DNA of 64,000 bases. Source: Camarhynchus parvulus. Lineage: Eukaryota > Chordata > Aves > Passeriformes > Thraupidae. A program made the position numbers and the translations under genes. Positions 37,708 through 50,909 of this stretch are shown piece after piece. The DNA lies in assembly GCF_901933205.1 (NCBI RefSeq), contig NC_044571.1, positions 10,393,420 through 10,457,419 of the forward strand. The letters are read 5' to 3'. The notes under the pieces are model-generated. The model was given only the letters and a program-made list of their open reading frames with translations, was not told the DNA's origin and made no database searches. Within the stretch, counting starts at the first letter, position 1; the number at the start of each line of letters is the position of its first letter.

Positions 37708-40700
37708 ATTTCAAAAAGAGTCAGAGGTACATATTTCAGTGTTATCTATATAATATTTTTGTGTTTATTTGATTAAGTGTGCAGATTAATTTCTTTGCAT
37801 TTCATACATCTACTTCATCTGATTCTTTCAAGGTATGGTTATTGGTAACCTCACCTGATCTAAAAAGATTGTAAAATTGCATTTTCTTTGTAAAAGTACA
37901 ACATTAAGAAAAAGGAAAAAAAAAAACTTGTCTTAGAGTACTGAGTTTTACATAGAATCCCTAATTTATGGTAGTTTATTAGAATAAAATATTACTTGCT
38001 GTGAATTTTTTTGGGCAGTCTCAGAAAAAATAAGATTTCTGATTTTTCTCTTTTGAAAAATTGGAGTAAGATTTACTTCTTACACAAACTCTAGATAGGT
38101 CCTTCTAGAAGCAGTAACATTAAGTAATTATGTAACATGACCTTGTGATCTGAAGCAAAGACAGCTTTGTACTCTGTCTGCTCCCATAAATTTGTACAAT
38201 TTATCTTATGAAGCAGGAAATAATTGAAAATAATGTGAATTGGAAATGGCACAGAAACTGTCAGAACAAACTCCATAAATTCTACCTAGCCACTTTTATC
38301 ACCTCTCACTATGCTAAACACGGAAATTATAGCTTACAACCTTTTACAGTCTCAAAATAGCAGTTTTCAGAAGTGATAGTGCCTTCTGTAATCTGTAGGC
38401 AGATGTTACAGAGTCAGTGGGTTTTCTGATCTCTGTGCAAGGAGTACACAGCTGATGTACTCTGCTTCACTGCACAGGCGTGTCATTCCAAGAAAAAAAT
38501 CAGTGGAGAACTTTTAGTGAATTTCAACATTTATCAGCTATAGTTTGACACGGTTATTCTGACTAATATATCTTTCAAAGAGTTTTTATGCTACTGTTCT
38601 AAAAAGACAAAAGTAACAGTCTTTAAAACAGGTTTTCAGGCAGACAAGTTTTATTTTTTTTTCCTTTTTGGAAACTAAAATGGAGAAGGTATGACACCAT
38701 CATGGCTCCCATACCAGTGCTGGATGTGGTTTTACAACAGAAGTCTCCTTGCTAGAGGAGTGAGATAGACAGCAACAGAGGTGAAAAAGTGTAACTCATG
38801 AATATCTGTAATACTATAAAGATATGACAAGTACAGTAAACTTTCAATGGCTTGATAGCCCTTGTCAGAGTTTAGTAAAATGGCTTACCAATTCAGGATC
38901 CGTTACTGACTAGGAGCTGGCTCCTTGGTGGGATTGCAGGAGTCCCTTATCTCTTTTTCTTTATTTTCTTGCAGATATTTATATAGTTTGGGTTTCTTTG
39001 TTCATGGAGACTTTTTATGTTCCAGGGGTCTATATGAAAGATGAAAGATTTTCTTTTGGATTTTTCCTCTCAGGTATTTTAGCTTTCACAATATTTGGTA
39101 TAACCTTGGTGCTTTTGTAGAGTCAGGGAAAGGCTGTACATAAAACAGAGGTGTAGACATAAATTTGGATACACATAATAAAGTAGTATAAAGTTTGCAG
39201 TAACACTGAAATACTTTTCTGAAGCAATGGGATTCTCTGCTTCCTCCTGAGCCCTTCTCTCATTACACTGTACCAATGCACACATGCATTTACACACACT
39301 CACCTATGTTTATAGCAATTGCTGGTTTATTTGTTTTGTTACTTCTGTGCTTAATATGTGTATAATCAGCATGGATCTGTTGAGTATTGGTTTAGTTCAG
39401 AGTAATGACCACAGGACTTGACATCAGAGCTCATAAATCAAGTGCTATCACCTTACACTTCTGGCAAGCACTCTATTCTGACTTCGTGCTGTGGTATGCA
39501 TCACTATCCCATGTAGAGAAAAGGCTGGGGCAGAAGACCCCCAGGTGTACACAGATCTGTGTTTTGGAAGTTTATTTTACTCACTGCTGTGTATAAATGT
39601 TAATACTGTATCATGTGATTGCTGAGAAATCTGTTAGATTGCTTTTTTGATGGAAGTGTTCATTTAGCCTAAACCTTGGAAATGTGGCCATTTGCTCTGA
39701 GGTCATTGTGCCACGGAGGTTGAAGTCAGGAGCTTCTCACACGCAGCATGTCGCCAGGCTACAACCTCAGTTATTGCTCAAGTATTTGCAGCATTTAATT
39801 TGCAATATTGTTGCTAAGGCAACTAGCTTATAACAAATTTCTGTTTGCATTTCTAGATGGAAGGAGCTGATAATTTGCATTTCTTAGTCTCTCAGTTCTG
39901 TTCCAGAGCTGTCTTTAGGTTTGCTAGAGCTCTTTTAAATGCTAAGTTTAACTGACATCTCTAAGATTTTTTCACTATACCTGAGCTCTCTTCTAACCTC
40001 TTTTGTGAGACCCCATCAAGCTTTCCTTTACATTCTTTTTTGATCATGCAGGAGGAATCTACACATTGTATTCTTATGAAATTGCTGGAAAAACTTCAAG
40101 GTGTTTTGTGTGAACTTATTTTATCCAGTTATAAGTTGTCTGCGTCTGTCTTACAGTTCCAAACTTGAGTCATTTTTATTTTGAACCTTCTGCAGCCTGG
40201 CCTGTTACAAATTCACTAATGTTATATTTTGTGTGAACAATCTCCAGGCATATACAGCAATGATTTTGATTGACTGTTCCTTACTGCAGTTTGTGATTAC
40301 TTGCAGAGAGTCACCCTTGATAGAATTAGATACTTTATCTACTCATTCTTCCTCAGTTGTTCCCTGAGTTGCAATAACATCACAGTTGACAGCAAAATTA
40401 ATATCTTTCCTTGTCAACAGAGATGCCTCTTTCCTCATGCTTTGTCTTCCAGAGTTCACACAACCTACTTTACATTTTATGTTGGTTTATATTTGTGCAT
40501 TTTACTTTGTCATCACCTCACAATTCTCAAGTTTGTCTTTCCTGGCACAAGGAAAACAGTTATTACTTTGCCTTTTAAGAATGAATTTTCTTAAGTTGTT
40601 GTCAAATATTGTACTGTTAGATTCTGGAAACCTGAGTAGTAATTAGCTCCACAGTTCCCTTCCACTTATATCAACATTAGACCAAATGGATAAAAATATA

Positions 40701-41577
40701 ATAAATATATAATGACCTAGGAAAGGATTTTATTTTCATTAATTACTTTATATTAGAATTGCAAACAGATGTCTAGTAATAATAGAGTGTTGTCATGCTT
40801 TAATGGCATTCCTAAGATATCAGAAATGTTTCCCACCTGCTCTTCAGTATTTGTTAAATTAGTTCTGCCTTTAAAGAACATTGATATTTACAGAGGAATA
40901 AGTGCAAGGCCTTTGCAGACTTGCCACCATCCTACTTAATATGACTTTTGTGTATAGTATTCATGAACCAGATAATTTGATAGAGTGAACCAGCCTTAAT
41001 GCTTCCTATTTTATGAAACTTTAAGACATTTAATTAAATTTCATTTTCATTAATACACGAAAATTACTAAATTTTATAAAAAGGGTGGAAAAGTTAATTT
41101 GCAATTCTTCAGGCATATAACTGAATGAATTTACTACAAGTTCTGAAAGCTAATGGAAGATACAACAAGGCAGTTGTCAGATAAAGGTTGCAATAATGAA
41201 TAATAAGATTTTTCAAATTATCTAAGAATCTTATTAATAAAACAGACTGTCATAAAGTATTTAAGAGGTTCCACTTTGGGGGAAAATGAAATGGCAGTTT
41301 TCTCTGAAGAATGTTAAAAGGGAAGTCAGCTTACTTTCACTTTAAGACCTCTGCCAGTGTTTTAGGCAGGTTTAAACACCTTTCAGGTAAAGCACAGAGC
41401 AAATGCACAGGATGCAACAGCTCCTACAGTGTATTTGTCGATTATTCCTTAATATGACCTGGAGGAGGCAGTAGAAGAAATGCAGGACTCCACTTTTATT
41501 TTCTCTTTAACAGTATTTACTCATATATGTTACCAATCTTTCTATTGTCCTTGTGCACACAACAGTGGAGACAGAAT

Positions 41578-42132
41578 TGTTGTGGTTTAACCTCCGCCAG
41601 CAGCTAGATACCACACAGCCACTGGCTCACACCTGGTCTCCCTGGGTAAATGGGGAGAAGAATCAAGAAAAAAAATGTAAAAGTAGAAGGTTGAGATAAG
41701 AACAGTTTTATATTTGAAAACAAATAAAATTTAATCGTAGTTGTTGTAGTAGTAATAATAATTTAATAACAATAATAATAGTGATAATGCTAAGAAGTAA
41801 TAAAGCAAAAGGGGAGAGAGGAACTGAGAGAGAGAGAGAGATGAAATTCAAGAAAGACAAGTGATGCACAATACCCATCTGTCTCCAAGCAGTGATCTAC
41901 CCCATCCTGCAGCTTATATATAGGGCATTGTATTCTGTGGTATGGAATATCCCTTTGGGCAGTCTGGGTCAGCTGCCCTGGCTAAGCTCCCGCCTATTTT
42001 ATTTTCTTGTACACCTGCTCACTGGTAGATCATGGGAATTTGAAAAGTCCTTGACTTAACAGAAAAGCTACTTAGCAACAACTAAAACATCAGTATGTTA
42101 TCAACATTATTCTCATCTTAAATCCAAAACAT
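41578..42132 (-). mobile_element. Solo LTR of an avian endogenous retrovirus, truncated at its 5' end
   Basis: The plus strand starts TGTTGTGGTTTAACC, the reverse complement of the common avian LTR end GGTTAAACCACAACA, so the LTR lies on the minus strand. Reading minus-strand and from right to left, it has TGTTGATAACATACTGATG near 42090-42110, GGGATATTCCATACCACAG near 41935-41955, a TATA box (CTATATATAAG) at about 41912-41923, a TC-rich and TTATTA-rich stretch, an ATTAAA polyadenylation-type signal near 41728-41733, and TTATCTCAACC near 41693. The outer 60 or so bases of U3, normally beginning TG, are missing to the right of 42132. No internal gag, pol or env sequence flanks it. The (GA)n at 41825-41841 and the AAT-rich block are native to this LTR type. 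The class (ERVL or ERVK) is not decided from sequence. Confidence 0.85.
41825..41841. repeat. (GA)n microsatellite inside the LTR
   Basis: About eight GA units within the R/U3 region of the minus-strand solo LTR. It was probably part of the LTR at insertion, because pyrimidine-rich runs occur at this place in related bird LTRs. Confidence 0.85.
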
Positions 42133-43449
42133 TCTTGGTCAGAGAGGAAGAACAGTGTTGTACCACCTGTGCTTTGTGTTTACAGGAGTGTTAGCTGCGT
42201 GTGTGTGTGCTGGAAAAGGTTCTGCTCTTTGTCTTGTCAGATCTGAAAACTCATGGGCACATGTATGTGTTCATCCCCATGCCTATCAAGAACGTGTATT
42301 CACACTTTCTGAAACTGGGAATGGAAAACAACCACTCCTGGGATGTGGAGTCTTGCCTCTTACAGTCTTAGGTCTTTCTAGCCTTCCCAGGAGATAGGGA
42401 AAAGTGACTTTGGATGGTGCTGATAATAGGAGAGAAAAGAGCTGGTATTGCTTTGTGAACACTTTTCTGCAAATGGATTGTTTCTTAGGGAAAGTTTATC
42501 TGGCTTTGAAGCCCATTACTTGGATGCAAAATGCCTGTGTGGATGCTATGTCTTAATCTCTTGGCAGTGGATACTGTTTATCCCTTAAAACACCCTATTA
42601 AAAAAAAGAATGATCTATGATTCTGAAAAACATCACAGAAGTAAATAAAGCTCCAGTGACTTTCTAGAAATACAAGACAGCTGATGGGTGTAGGCTGGTA
42701 AGAACAGAAATTTTGTCCAAGTTAATGATATAAAATGATCAAAACATTTTCTGAAATCATCCAATTAGTTGTTCAGTACCTCCTGTCCACCTATTCATTT
42801 GTTCTTGCAGTAGCAAGGGTTTTTTCACTATTTCTGGAACTCTGAAATACTGTCAGAATAAAGACTTGACGAACTATAAGGAACATATGTTTTAGTTTTA
42901 ATTGACTTTTAGGTATAAAACACCAGTGGTATGACTTCTTAGGAATAAATAATGATCTAAAGTACATTTTTCCCTGGACCTGGGCCCTTAAAAATTTGGA
43001 TTATAGCCTTCAAATTATATACTATTATCATAATATAATATCATAAAATGTGATTTTTTTTTTAGAATGTAGCTCTTCCTGATATTCCATGTGGAAAGCT
43101 GTAGTATTTGGTAAATGAGAATTTGCTTTAGAAGATAAAGTAAATTAATTAGCAGTAGGAAAGCTAACACATATCTAAAATGCTTATTAAATAGTGTCCG
43201 TATGTTTGAACTTCCTTAAAAGTAACATCTGTATTTCTGGAAATATATTTCAGCAATTTGATGCCAAAATAGTGGCTCAATATTGGCTAGTTGAGTTTGT
43301 ATTTCATTATTTCCAGTAATTATTCAATTCCAGCAGTGCCTGTGGTTGACAAAATAAGGGCGAAATGAATTCATCACTTACACGTTATATTTTTTTTCTC
43401 TTTTATTTATTTTTTTTTAATTTTGCAACACAATTGAGGTAAAAGTGCA
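42133..43449. other. AT-rich single-copy DNA
   Basis: No gene or repeat was recognised between the truncated LTR and the next CR1. The plus-strand frame at 42155-42397 has no domain and is judged accidental. A T-rich stretch at about 43389-43422 directly precedes the CR1 start. Confidence 0.5.
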
Positions 43450-44014
43450 CCCTGGCAGCCAGGAGGGCCAACCATACCTGGTGGGCATCAGGCCCAGCAT
43501 TGCCAGCTGGGCAAGGAGGGGATTGTCCCACTCTGCTCTGCCCTGGGGGGCACTTCTGGGCATCACAATATAAAAAAGACATTCAGTTATTAGAGGGCAT
43601 TGAAAAGACGGCAACAAAGATGGTGAAGGGTCTGGAGGGGAGGCCGTGTGAGGAGCAGCTGAGGGCACTTGGTCTGTTCAGCCTGGAGGAGACTGAGGGG
43701 AGACCTCACTGCAGTCACAATTTCCTCGTGGCAGGAAGAGAAGGGGCAAGTGGTCAGTGACAAGGGCTCGAGGCAATGGCATGAAAGGGAGGTGTGGGTT
43801 GAGGATCAGTAGAAGGTTCTTTCCCCAGAGGGTGATTGGGCCCTGGAACAGGCTCCCCAGGGCAGTAGAACGAAGCCTGCCAGAGCTCAAGAAGTGTTTG
43901 GATAACACACTCAGACACATGATATGACTTTTGGGGTGTCCTATTCATGACCAGGAGTTGGAGTTTTTGATTCTGATGGGTCCCTTCCAACTCGGAATAT
44001 TTTATGATTCTATA
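43450..44014 (+). mobile_element. CR1 LINE fragment with intact 3' end (copy B)
   Basis: This is a plus-strand, 5'-truncated CR1 of the same subfamily as copy A at 14162-14770. It starts with CCCTGGCAGCCAGGAGGGCC, passes through AAAGACATTCAGTTATTAG near 43575 and GGCAACAAAGATGGTGAAGG near 43610, and ends with GGGTCCCTTCCAACTCGG and TTTATGATTCTATA octamers. It shares with copy A the loss of about 30 bases before the GGGCATCACAATAT block and the shortened CCTGGAGGAGACTGAGGGG. It has its own additional loss of about 25 bases near 43745, relative to copy A's GCACTGATCTCTGCTCTGTG block. No ORF is usable. Confidence 0.93.
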
Positions 44015-44508
44015 ACAGCTAAGCCTACAGGTCATAATTTTTAACAAGTTCAGTAGAGGTTGTTCTCTCAACTTTCTCAGCTGTGAAGAAATGACCAGAA
44101 ATTACATCCTTGCTATGGGAAATTCTTTTAAGTAGTATCACAGTTGCTAGTGAAAATATACTGATGTAGAAAATGTAAAGGAAGAAAAGTAATAAGTGCA
44201 GTTAGATTATTCTAACTTTCACGCTGTAAACTGATCACCTACATGAATCACCTTTTCAAATATTTAACCATTGGCTTAAAAAGAACTTTACCCAAACGCA
44301 TACCATACCCAGTTCAGCCTAGAGCAATCTGAACATTGAGTACAAAATTATATTTCAAGTTTTCCATACTAACACTAAAACCAGACTGGAGTATGCTGCA
44401 GTAAGAGAGACATAAGGCACTCTGGTATGCTGCTGACTTGTGAATACCCAAAGGAGATAGGAAAAACAAGACAAAACCTCCACCCTACTCCCATCACCCC
44501 CCCACATT

Positions 44509-44575
44509 AAAAAAAAAAAAAAAAAAAAAAAAAACCCTAATATAAACAAAAAAAACAAAACAAACCCAACTTTTA
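44509..44575. repeat. Poly(A) and A/C-rich tract
   Basis: A run of 26 A followed by AAACAAAAAAAACAAAACAAAC-like sequence. This is the A/C-rich orientation of the low-complexity class that appears mostly as T/G-rich on the plus strand elsewhere in the window. Confidence 0.9.
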
Positions 44576-46449
44576 AAGTACATACTTTTAAGCCTCAGGC
44601 AAATAGGACCTAAGAAGCTTTTGGGGTTTTTTTTCTGCTCTTTGGCTTTAATCTTACAATGAAAACCATTTGCACGTAAAATTACTTTAATTTTGGTTAC
44701 TTTTTTTTTTTTAATTTTCTCCCAGGAATTCTAGAACTGGATTACTCACTTCCAGGGTGCAATAGAGGGCTAACTCATGCAGGTCAAAAGGTGTTTTATG
44801 ACAAATTTATTTCTGTAAGAATATATAGGTTCCTACACTGAGCAAAAAACATAAATATAAAATTTTTATTCTCAGTACTGATGTAGGGGGAGACTCATGT
44901 AGTGGGATATATAACTGGAAACTTCTGGCAAAATTTACAGGAAATTACTTCAGTGGAGCAAACAATTTTTTTCCCCAGAGTGTTTTATTAATCCATCTGT
45001 TGTACCATGTTTTATTGATTGAAATGGTCATCATAATACATATTTAGGCATTTTATTTAGCAATTTAAGATTATCAGCATTTACCATAGAAAAAAAGTGG
45101 GTTTTCAGCATATTTTGCACATATTTTTTTTTTACTGTCATTTTTTTGTATTTCTCTAAGCAAATTGTTTTAAAAAAATATTTCCATATTTCTCCTTTCA
45201 CACCTTGCAGCTAGTAAATGGTTTGAAAATTTTCATTTGTGTAGTTTTCTTATAAAATTGTGAAAGTGTTATTAATCTGGAACCATATCAATCATATTTT
45301 TCCTTATTGAAACTAACTAACATGGGAATTGTGCTTGCTCGATCTTCTGCCTTGTGTTACTCTTCATTATATAGCTGCAACACGTTACTCATATAAAATA
45401 CATAAATCCACAATATAATCATTCATTCCAATGTCATCATCCAAGATAATACCAAGAAATTCCTGTGATTAATTACTCTTCTAGTGCATTTCCATTGTGT
45501 CAGCTTTGCCACTCCTGGTCACTAAGCTTTGGCTCCACTGTGCATATACATTTCAGATTCGTGATTTGTTTCCTAGACTCTGCAAGGATTCAACAAGTGT
45601 TTGCAAAAGTCTTGTTGCTTATCTATACCTGCCCCTAATTGCACTAAGCCACCTGTCAAATTTGTACCATTTTATTTTCCCCAGTAAGCAGAGTAGAGCT
45701 GGAATTACCAGCTATGGCTCCCCTGCACCCTTCAGTCTACTGCCCTCACTAATGCTAATGTCTAATACCTGCAAGGTGTGATCCAGGGGAGTAAATAATA
45801 TAATAAGTGAGATAATAAAATGAAAGCCAGCCCCATCTACTTCCCAAGTCTGGAATACTTACTTATGTGCATATGGTGGATTGGAATGGAAGGGTATAAA
45901 AATCCTGCTGTATTCAGATTTTTTCTCAAGCCACATGACAGGAGATCTCAGTACAGTTTTGCAGAGAGTTGTTCACTTCTTGACCATGTTGATGACAGAA
46001 ATGGAATCCTACACTTCTCATTGTTCTTGAAAAGAATTTTTGAAAAAGATGACGAGAATGAGAGAACAAAAGGACAAACATCTCATTTGTGTCCTACTGT
46101 ACTTCTAGTCTGTGATTTTTACCAAAAGATTTTTTAAGGTATTTCCTATTGTTCTTTTTTTTAAGAGTCATTATAATTTGGAGATATTTGAGTGATGGTG
46201 ATTACATAGCCACTTCTGATGAGCTGTTTAAATATTTGCTTAAATATTTCACTTGTGAAATACTTTCCAAAAATTGTGATAAGTGAAGCTGCAAAACCAG
46301 GTATTTTCTCTTTATTTAGTAGGAGTACTTTTTATTCCTTCTTCTAAGGCATTTAAGTCCTTATGAATACATCTCTGTTTACTTGGAAGCGGAGCAAGAA
46401 GGGAAGTGAACTCTGTGAAAGGTAAAAGCTTGGTTCAGGCTGGGTAGAC

Positions 46450-46540
46450 CAGAGTGGCTGAGGCTGGAAGGGACTTCAGAAGTCACCTTGATGCATGTGC
46501 AGTAGTGTCTCTTCAGGGCTGTGTGTGCTTGTGGAGAATG
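46450..46540 (-). mobile_element. Possible short CR1 3' end fragment
   Basis: GTGGCTGAGGCTGGAAGGGA and TTCAGAAGTCACC at about 46455-46488 resemble the reverse complement of a CR1 3' UTR (pattern: TTGAGGTTGGAAGGGACCTCTGGAGRTCAYC). CAGGGCTGTGTGTGCTTG near 46515 could be a further UTR block. The match is short and diverged, so this could be chance. Confidence 0.4.
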
Positions 46541-49500
46541 ATGACTGACTGGTTGATCTCACTAGGTACCAAACAAGATTTTTAGTATTTAAAACTGTTT
46601 TGATTTTGACACATACTTCACTGATTGCAATAAGTAAAGAGTAATTATGAGAAGTTGAAGTGCTTGAAATATTCCTTTTTATGTTTTCACCTTTGCCTCA
46701 CACATCAATTTGAAACATCTTTCTGCAGTATAATTTGATGAGAAAGGCAAAAAAAAAGTAGATGGACACTCTTGGACTCCATGGGTGTTTCATTTTTACT
46801 CTCAGTAGTTTATGCATTTGCTATTGTCATTGTCATTAGAAGTCATTATTGCTTTTGAACTGGTATATCTCAAAGGCCAAATTAAGTGCAATTAACTGTA
46901 GATGTAAAGTGATTTTTTACTTGCTAAAAATAGTTATACTGTAACATTGAGTTTGAACTTGGAGGCTAATTGCATCATTTTAGAAATAACAAACCCCAGA
47001 ACTTTAACACATTAACTGTAATTTACTCCACTAACATGTACAAATTGAAATCTTTTAAGTGTATTTAAATTGACTTTTAATTTTTCTTATTTCATCTTGT
47101 ATGCTTTATTAAAAAGCATTAAGGGATCTCGAGGCCAATATTGCTCTGAAGTATATCAACAGAAACACAAGGCTAATTTAAAAACATTTCATTATATTTC
47201 CTATAAATGGTTGAACTATTTATAAAACTCAATAATTCACTTGTAATGAGGATCATAAAGCTCTTTACTAGTTCTATGAAACACCTCTTGCATTTTGTTA
47301 CTACGCCTCCCTTTTTTTTTTCTTTTTTCTTTTTTTGTTGTGGTTGATATCTGCCGATATAGGAAAACTTGCTTTTCATTGCATGTTACAAAAGTGAGAG
47401 ATCTTTTCATCCTGACTGGAGGCTTTGAATATAATTGTACAGTAACTCAAAAAAAGTACTGAGCACCAACAGGACAGGAAAGAGGGTGGGCAGGTGTCAG
47501 CAAGCAGTGGTGTAGTGGCACAGAGACATGGGTTGAAGTAGTAAGACAATAAAGATCACAGAAAATAGAGAATGATCAAATGTGGATTTTTTATGAATGA
47601 CAGAAGACATCAATTTCTTGTAATACTGGAATTGATAGATTATCTTGTTTATTAGTGCAAGTGACTTGCAATAAAACAAATAATTGTCTAAAATGTGAAC
47701 ATATTCTGAGGCAGGAGAAAAGTCAGAGCATATATTTTGCTGGAGCTGAGCCAGTTCCATTAACTTTCTTGAGCAGGGTCGCCTGGATCAGACCTAGATG
47801 AAAAGATAGTTTTGAGATGAGAAAGGCAGAATTCCTGTGTCTCCTGCATTGTGCATGGGACATGCCTGCCTGGCCCTCAGTGAAAGCTCCTGTGCTTTGG
47901 AGCTGCTGTCCATCAGAAGGTGGCACCTCTGGGTGTCACCTCAGGGGTCCTGTGCCTGTCTTGCATGAAGTCCCAGTGTGGAAGGGTGACATGAGGGTCA
48001 AGTTTAAAAAGGTCCATCTCCCTGGGAAAGAGTACAAGCAGACATGAGAGAGGGTACATACTTTCCAACCCTGGTACTGTGACTCCTTTCCATCAACCAT
48101 CCATGATTGACCCCACCATCAACTTCAAGAAGCATGACTCTTACATAATCACTTTGTATAAATAAGTGTATGAGTATTCTTATTACTCAGCTGCCAGATT
48201 TTTCATTACTTTCTCTTCAGCTAGTGACTCACCAGCACTCATTGGTGTTGTCACTGACTAGAGTTGGCTTCTTTCTGACACATTGTGAGTAGCAACTTAT
48301 GTTTTGTCAACAGAAATTATAAATTCCTCTGTTTTTTTTCTTTGCTGATATTGCTAATCATAATACAGTCTTTATTTTCTGGCTTTAATTTCTAAGGTAA
48401 CCTTTAATTATCTCAATTCTTCGTAGATATAATCTACCTGCAAAAACAACAGTGATCCTTTATATTTTGATAAATCAAGAAGTCACGCATTTCTAAACCA
48501 CTATGTAGTAAATTAAACATGATTTTGTATACCAGCAATATTTTGACCAGTTGTCTGACAATCTTTAATAGTAACAATAGAATCCCCATGCTTGCCTTTG
48601 TACTATTTAAAAGTTAGCTTGATGAAAATCTGCTTTTCATAAACTTTGATAAAGGAGTTAGAAAGCAGTGAAGGAAAGCCTGAGAGGAGAAGCTAAGTGT
48701 ACAGTGCTGGGCTGAGAAAGTGATTTTGTCTGTTGCATTGGAATCTTAAAAGTTGATTAAGTTTAATGAACCATTCTGAATTTTTCCATGAAAAGCTTGG
48801 TAGCACCTTTCTCAATAAATTACACATGTGAGGCTTTCTCTAATTAGAAACACCAGGACATTTTATCATGGAATTGATAAAATTAGTATTAATAAATCAG
48901 CAATGGTCCATCTACTCTTCACAGTCCAGATCATTGGAATTCCCCCTAAAATTCTCAAGGAACTCAATCCTGAAATTACTGACTGCTGGGTTTACTATAC
49001 AATGTACAACTTAAATTGACCATGGGGTGGTTAATAAGATGTTAAGTTGTTTTTTTAAAATGGCTCCAAGTGTGAATCAAAAAGCAATATAGTACTTTTC
49101 AGAGTGCTAAAAAATTATGAGAAAGTGTATCAAAAGCTTGAACTGGTAAATTAATGGAAATATATGATTATAGAAGGGAATACAGCTTTAGCAGAAGGAA
49201 GTCATACCTCATTTCTCTGTTCAAATTCTTTGAAGGAATCATTGAGCATTTGGATAGCAGGATTCCAACCAGGTGTGTCTACATTTTCATCTGTGTTTTT
49301 CTTTGGAGCAGCAATATTATTATAAAGAATTTCTCAGGGTTTTTTATTTACTGTTTCTTGGTTGAGCTCAAATAGCAGGTTTGGGGAGTTTAAAGCAGAT
49401 TTCATTGTGGAACATTCTGGAAGCTCCACTCTAGGTGCCATCAGAGACACTTGCTTTCCACATTTTGAGGAGCCCTCTATGTCTAAATTCATGTCAGGTC

Positions 49501-50370
49501 TCTCAGACAGTTTTAAATCACATTGGTGAGCCTTTTCAGTCTGGGGGCACCAGTTTAATTTAATCTGGAACGTGCTTGAGTTTCCCGCTCCATCCTTTTG
49601 CTTTCATGATCTCCCCAGATGCCAGGGCAAAGTTGTAACTTTATGGTGTTAAATACTGCACTGAACCTTTAGTGTCCTGTATCCCTCTGCTGATACAAGT
49701 AAGTTGGTTCACACTACCTACTTCAAAAATTGCAAGACTTGTAATCAGAAAGAGGCATTGGAATGAGAAGTGGAAAGCTCCTGTTCTCCACCTCAGTACA
49801 TGTTACTGCTTGTGTTTAATATTACATGAATTCAGTGAAACTGCCAATTATGAAAATTTTAGCTTTTTGTTGCAAACCCTGAGCTGGTAAGTAATACCTG
49901 GCGAGCCTTCTTTATGAGGACTTAGGCACATGGGAACCACTGTCTTATAAAAGAAGATAGTGAAATAAAAGCATTGGGTATAAACCTATATTTTTTTTTT
50001 ATTTTATTACTCTGCATCACTGAATTTCAGTACATTTTATATATACAGATGTTCACAAAAAAAGTAAGTAGTCACATTCTAGCAAGTACCCTTTAACTGG
50101 TTGTTTTGTGTTTTAGTTTCAGGGACTTTATTTATGTATTCTGAAAGGTACTCTGTTGTGTTTGAGTTCTTTCTCTTACTGATTTTGATGCCAAAGTATG
50201 TTTCTATAAGGCATTCATTATTTTGAAATAATGATTCAGTTGACTAACTGCAAGGTTTGTGTTCAGAGAAAAACAAACTTAATGAAATGATCCACTTCAG
50301 TCCAGAATATTGAATTCCAAAATTTAAATTTCCATGAATGAGAAAGAGTATCTAAAAAAAGTAAAAAAGT

Positions 50371-50440
50371 AAAAAAAAAAAAAAAAAAAAAGGCAAGGAT
50401 GCTGTAACAATAAAGAAAAAAAGAAAAGAAAAGAAAAGAA
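50371..50440. repeat. Poly(A) and (GAAAA)n tract
   Basis: An A run of 21 (50371-50391) is followed by a short unique spacer and then about four GAAAA units (50412-50440). No retroelement body precedes it. Confidence 0.88.
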
Positions 50441-50909
50441 AAAAAACAACAACCACAATGACATGGGTTGATTTATTCTCAATTTTGTGGGTTTTCTTTG
50501 AGCTTTTATCAGGTTTTCATGCTTGAAATATTTAATCTTATGATTGTAAAATCTGCTTTGTAGAAGATTAATTTCTTAAACTGTCAATGTAATCCTGTCC
50601 AGGAAATTGTTGCTTCAAAACAATTCAGAGCAAGCACTTCTAATCATATTTAAAATACTTTTGAAGGAGGGAGGGATCCAGATTGTGCACTCAAAGTACA
50701 TGAGCCCTCAGTTGCAGCATTTATTCAGAATAAAATACAGGAGTTGAAATTTTAGAAAGCATAGCCAGAAAGGCAGTGTTAGCATCTTTTTAGAGATTTA
50801 TCCACTTTAATTGCATAAGAGGCTTTGCATCATATGATGCTGCATATTCCAGTTCTCCTGTGCAATTCATGCTCTTGTCTGTGCCTTACACACCTCTGAT
50901 GTAGGAAGG

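Larger units (their letters stand above)
33069..41577. other. Single-copy AT-rich DNA, no gene recognised
   Basis: No exon, RNA gene or recognised transposon was found. Simple sequence includes a TA dinucleotide run at 36165-36189, a T/G-rich tract at 37511-37600 and a small hairpin at 37679-37707. Open frames are all below 100 codons, mostly overlap on both strands and show no domain. Confidence 0.55.
44015..50909. other. Single-copy AT-rich DNA with homopolymers
   Basis: No gene was recognised. Included are an A run at 44509-44534 followed by A/C-rich sequence, T-rich sequence near 47312-47340, and an A run plus GAAAA units at 50371-50440. Plus-strand frames at 45497-45781 and 45820-46137 are open for 94 and 105 codons but show no domain, signal peptide or conserved motif that I recognise, and have no supported splice context. 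A GC-richer patch at 47830-48010 also lacks any recognised element. Confidence 0.5.

Noticed and set aside
43500..43760. Plus-strand frame with ASQYKKDIQLLEGIEKTATKM
   Set aside because: It is not a host gene; it is the decayed RT C-terminus of the CR1 copy at 43450-44014 and is covered there.
45497..46137. Two consecutive plus-strand frames of 94 and 105 codons as a possible gene
   Set aside because: They are in different contexts with no splice support, no recognisable motif and ordinary composition for the area.
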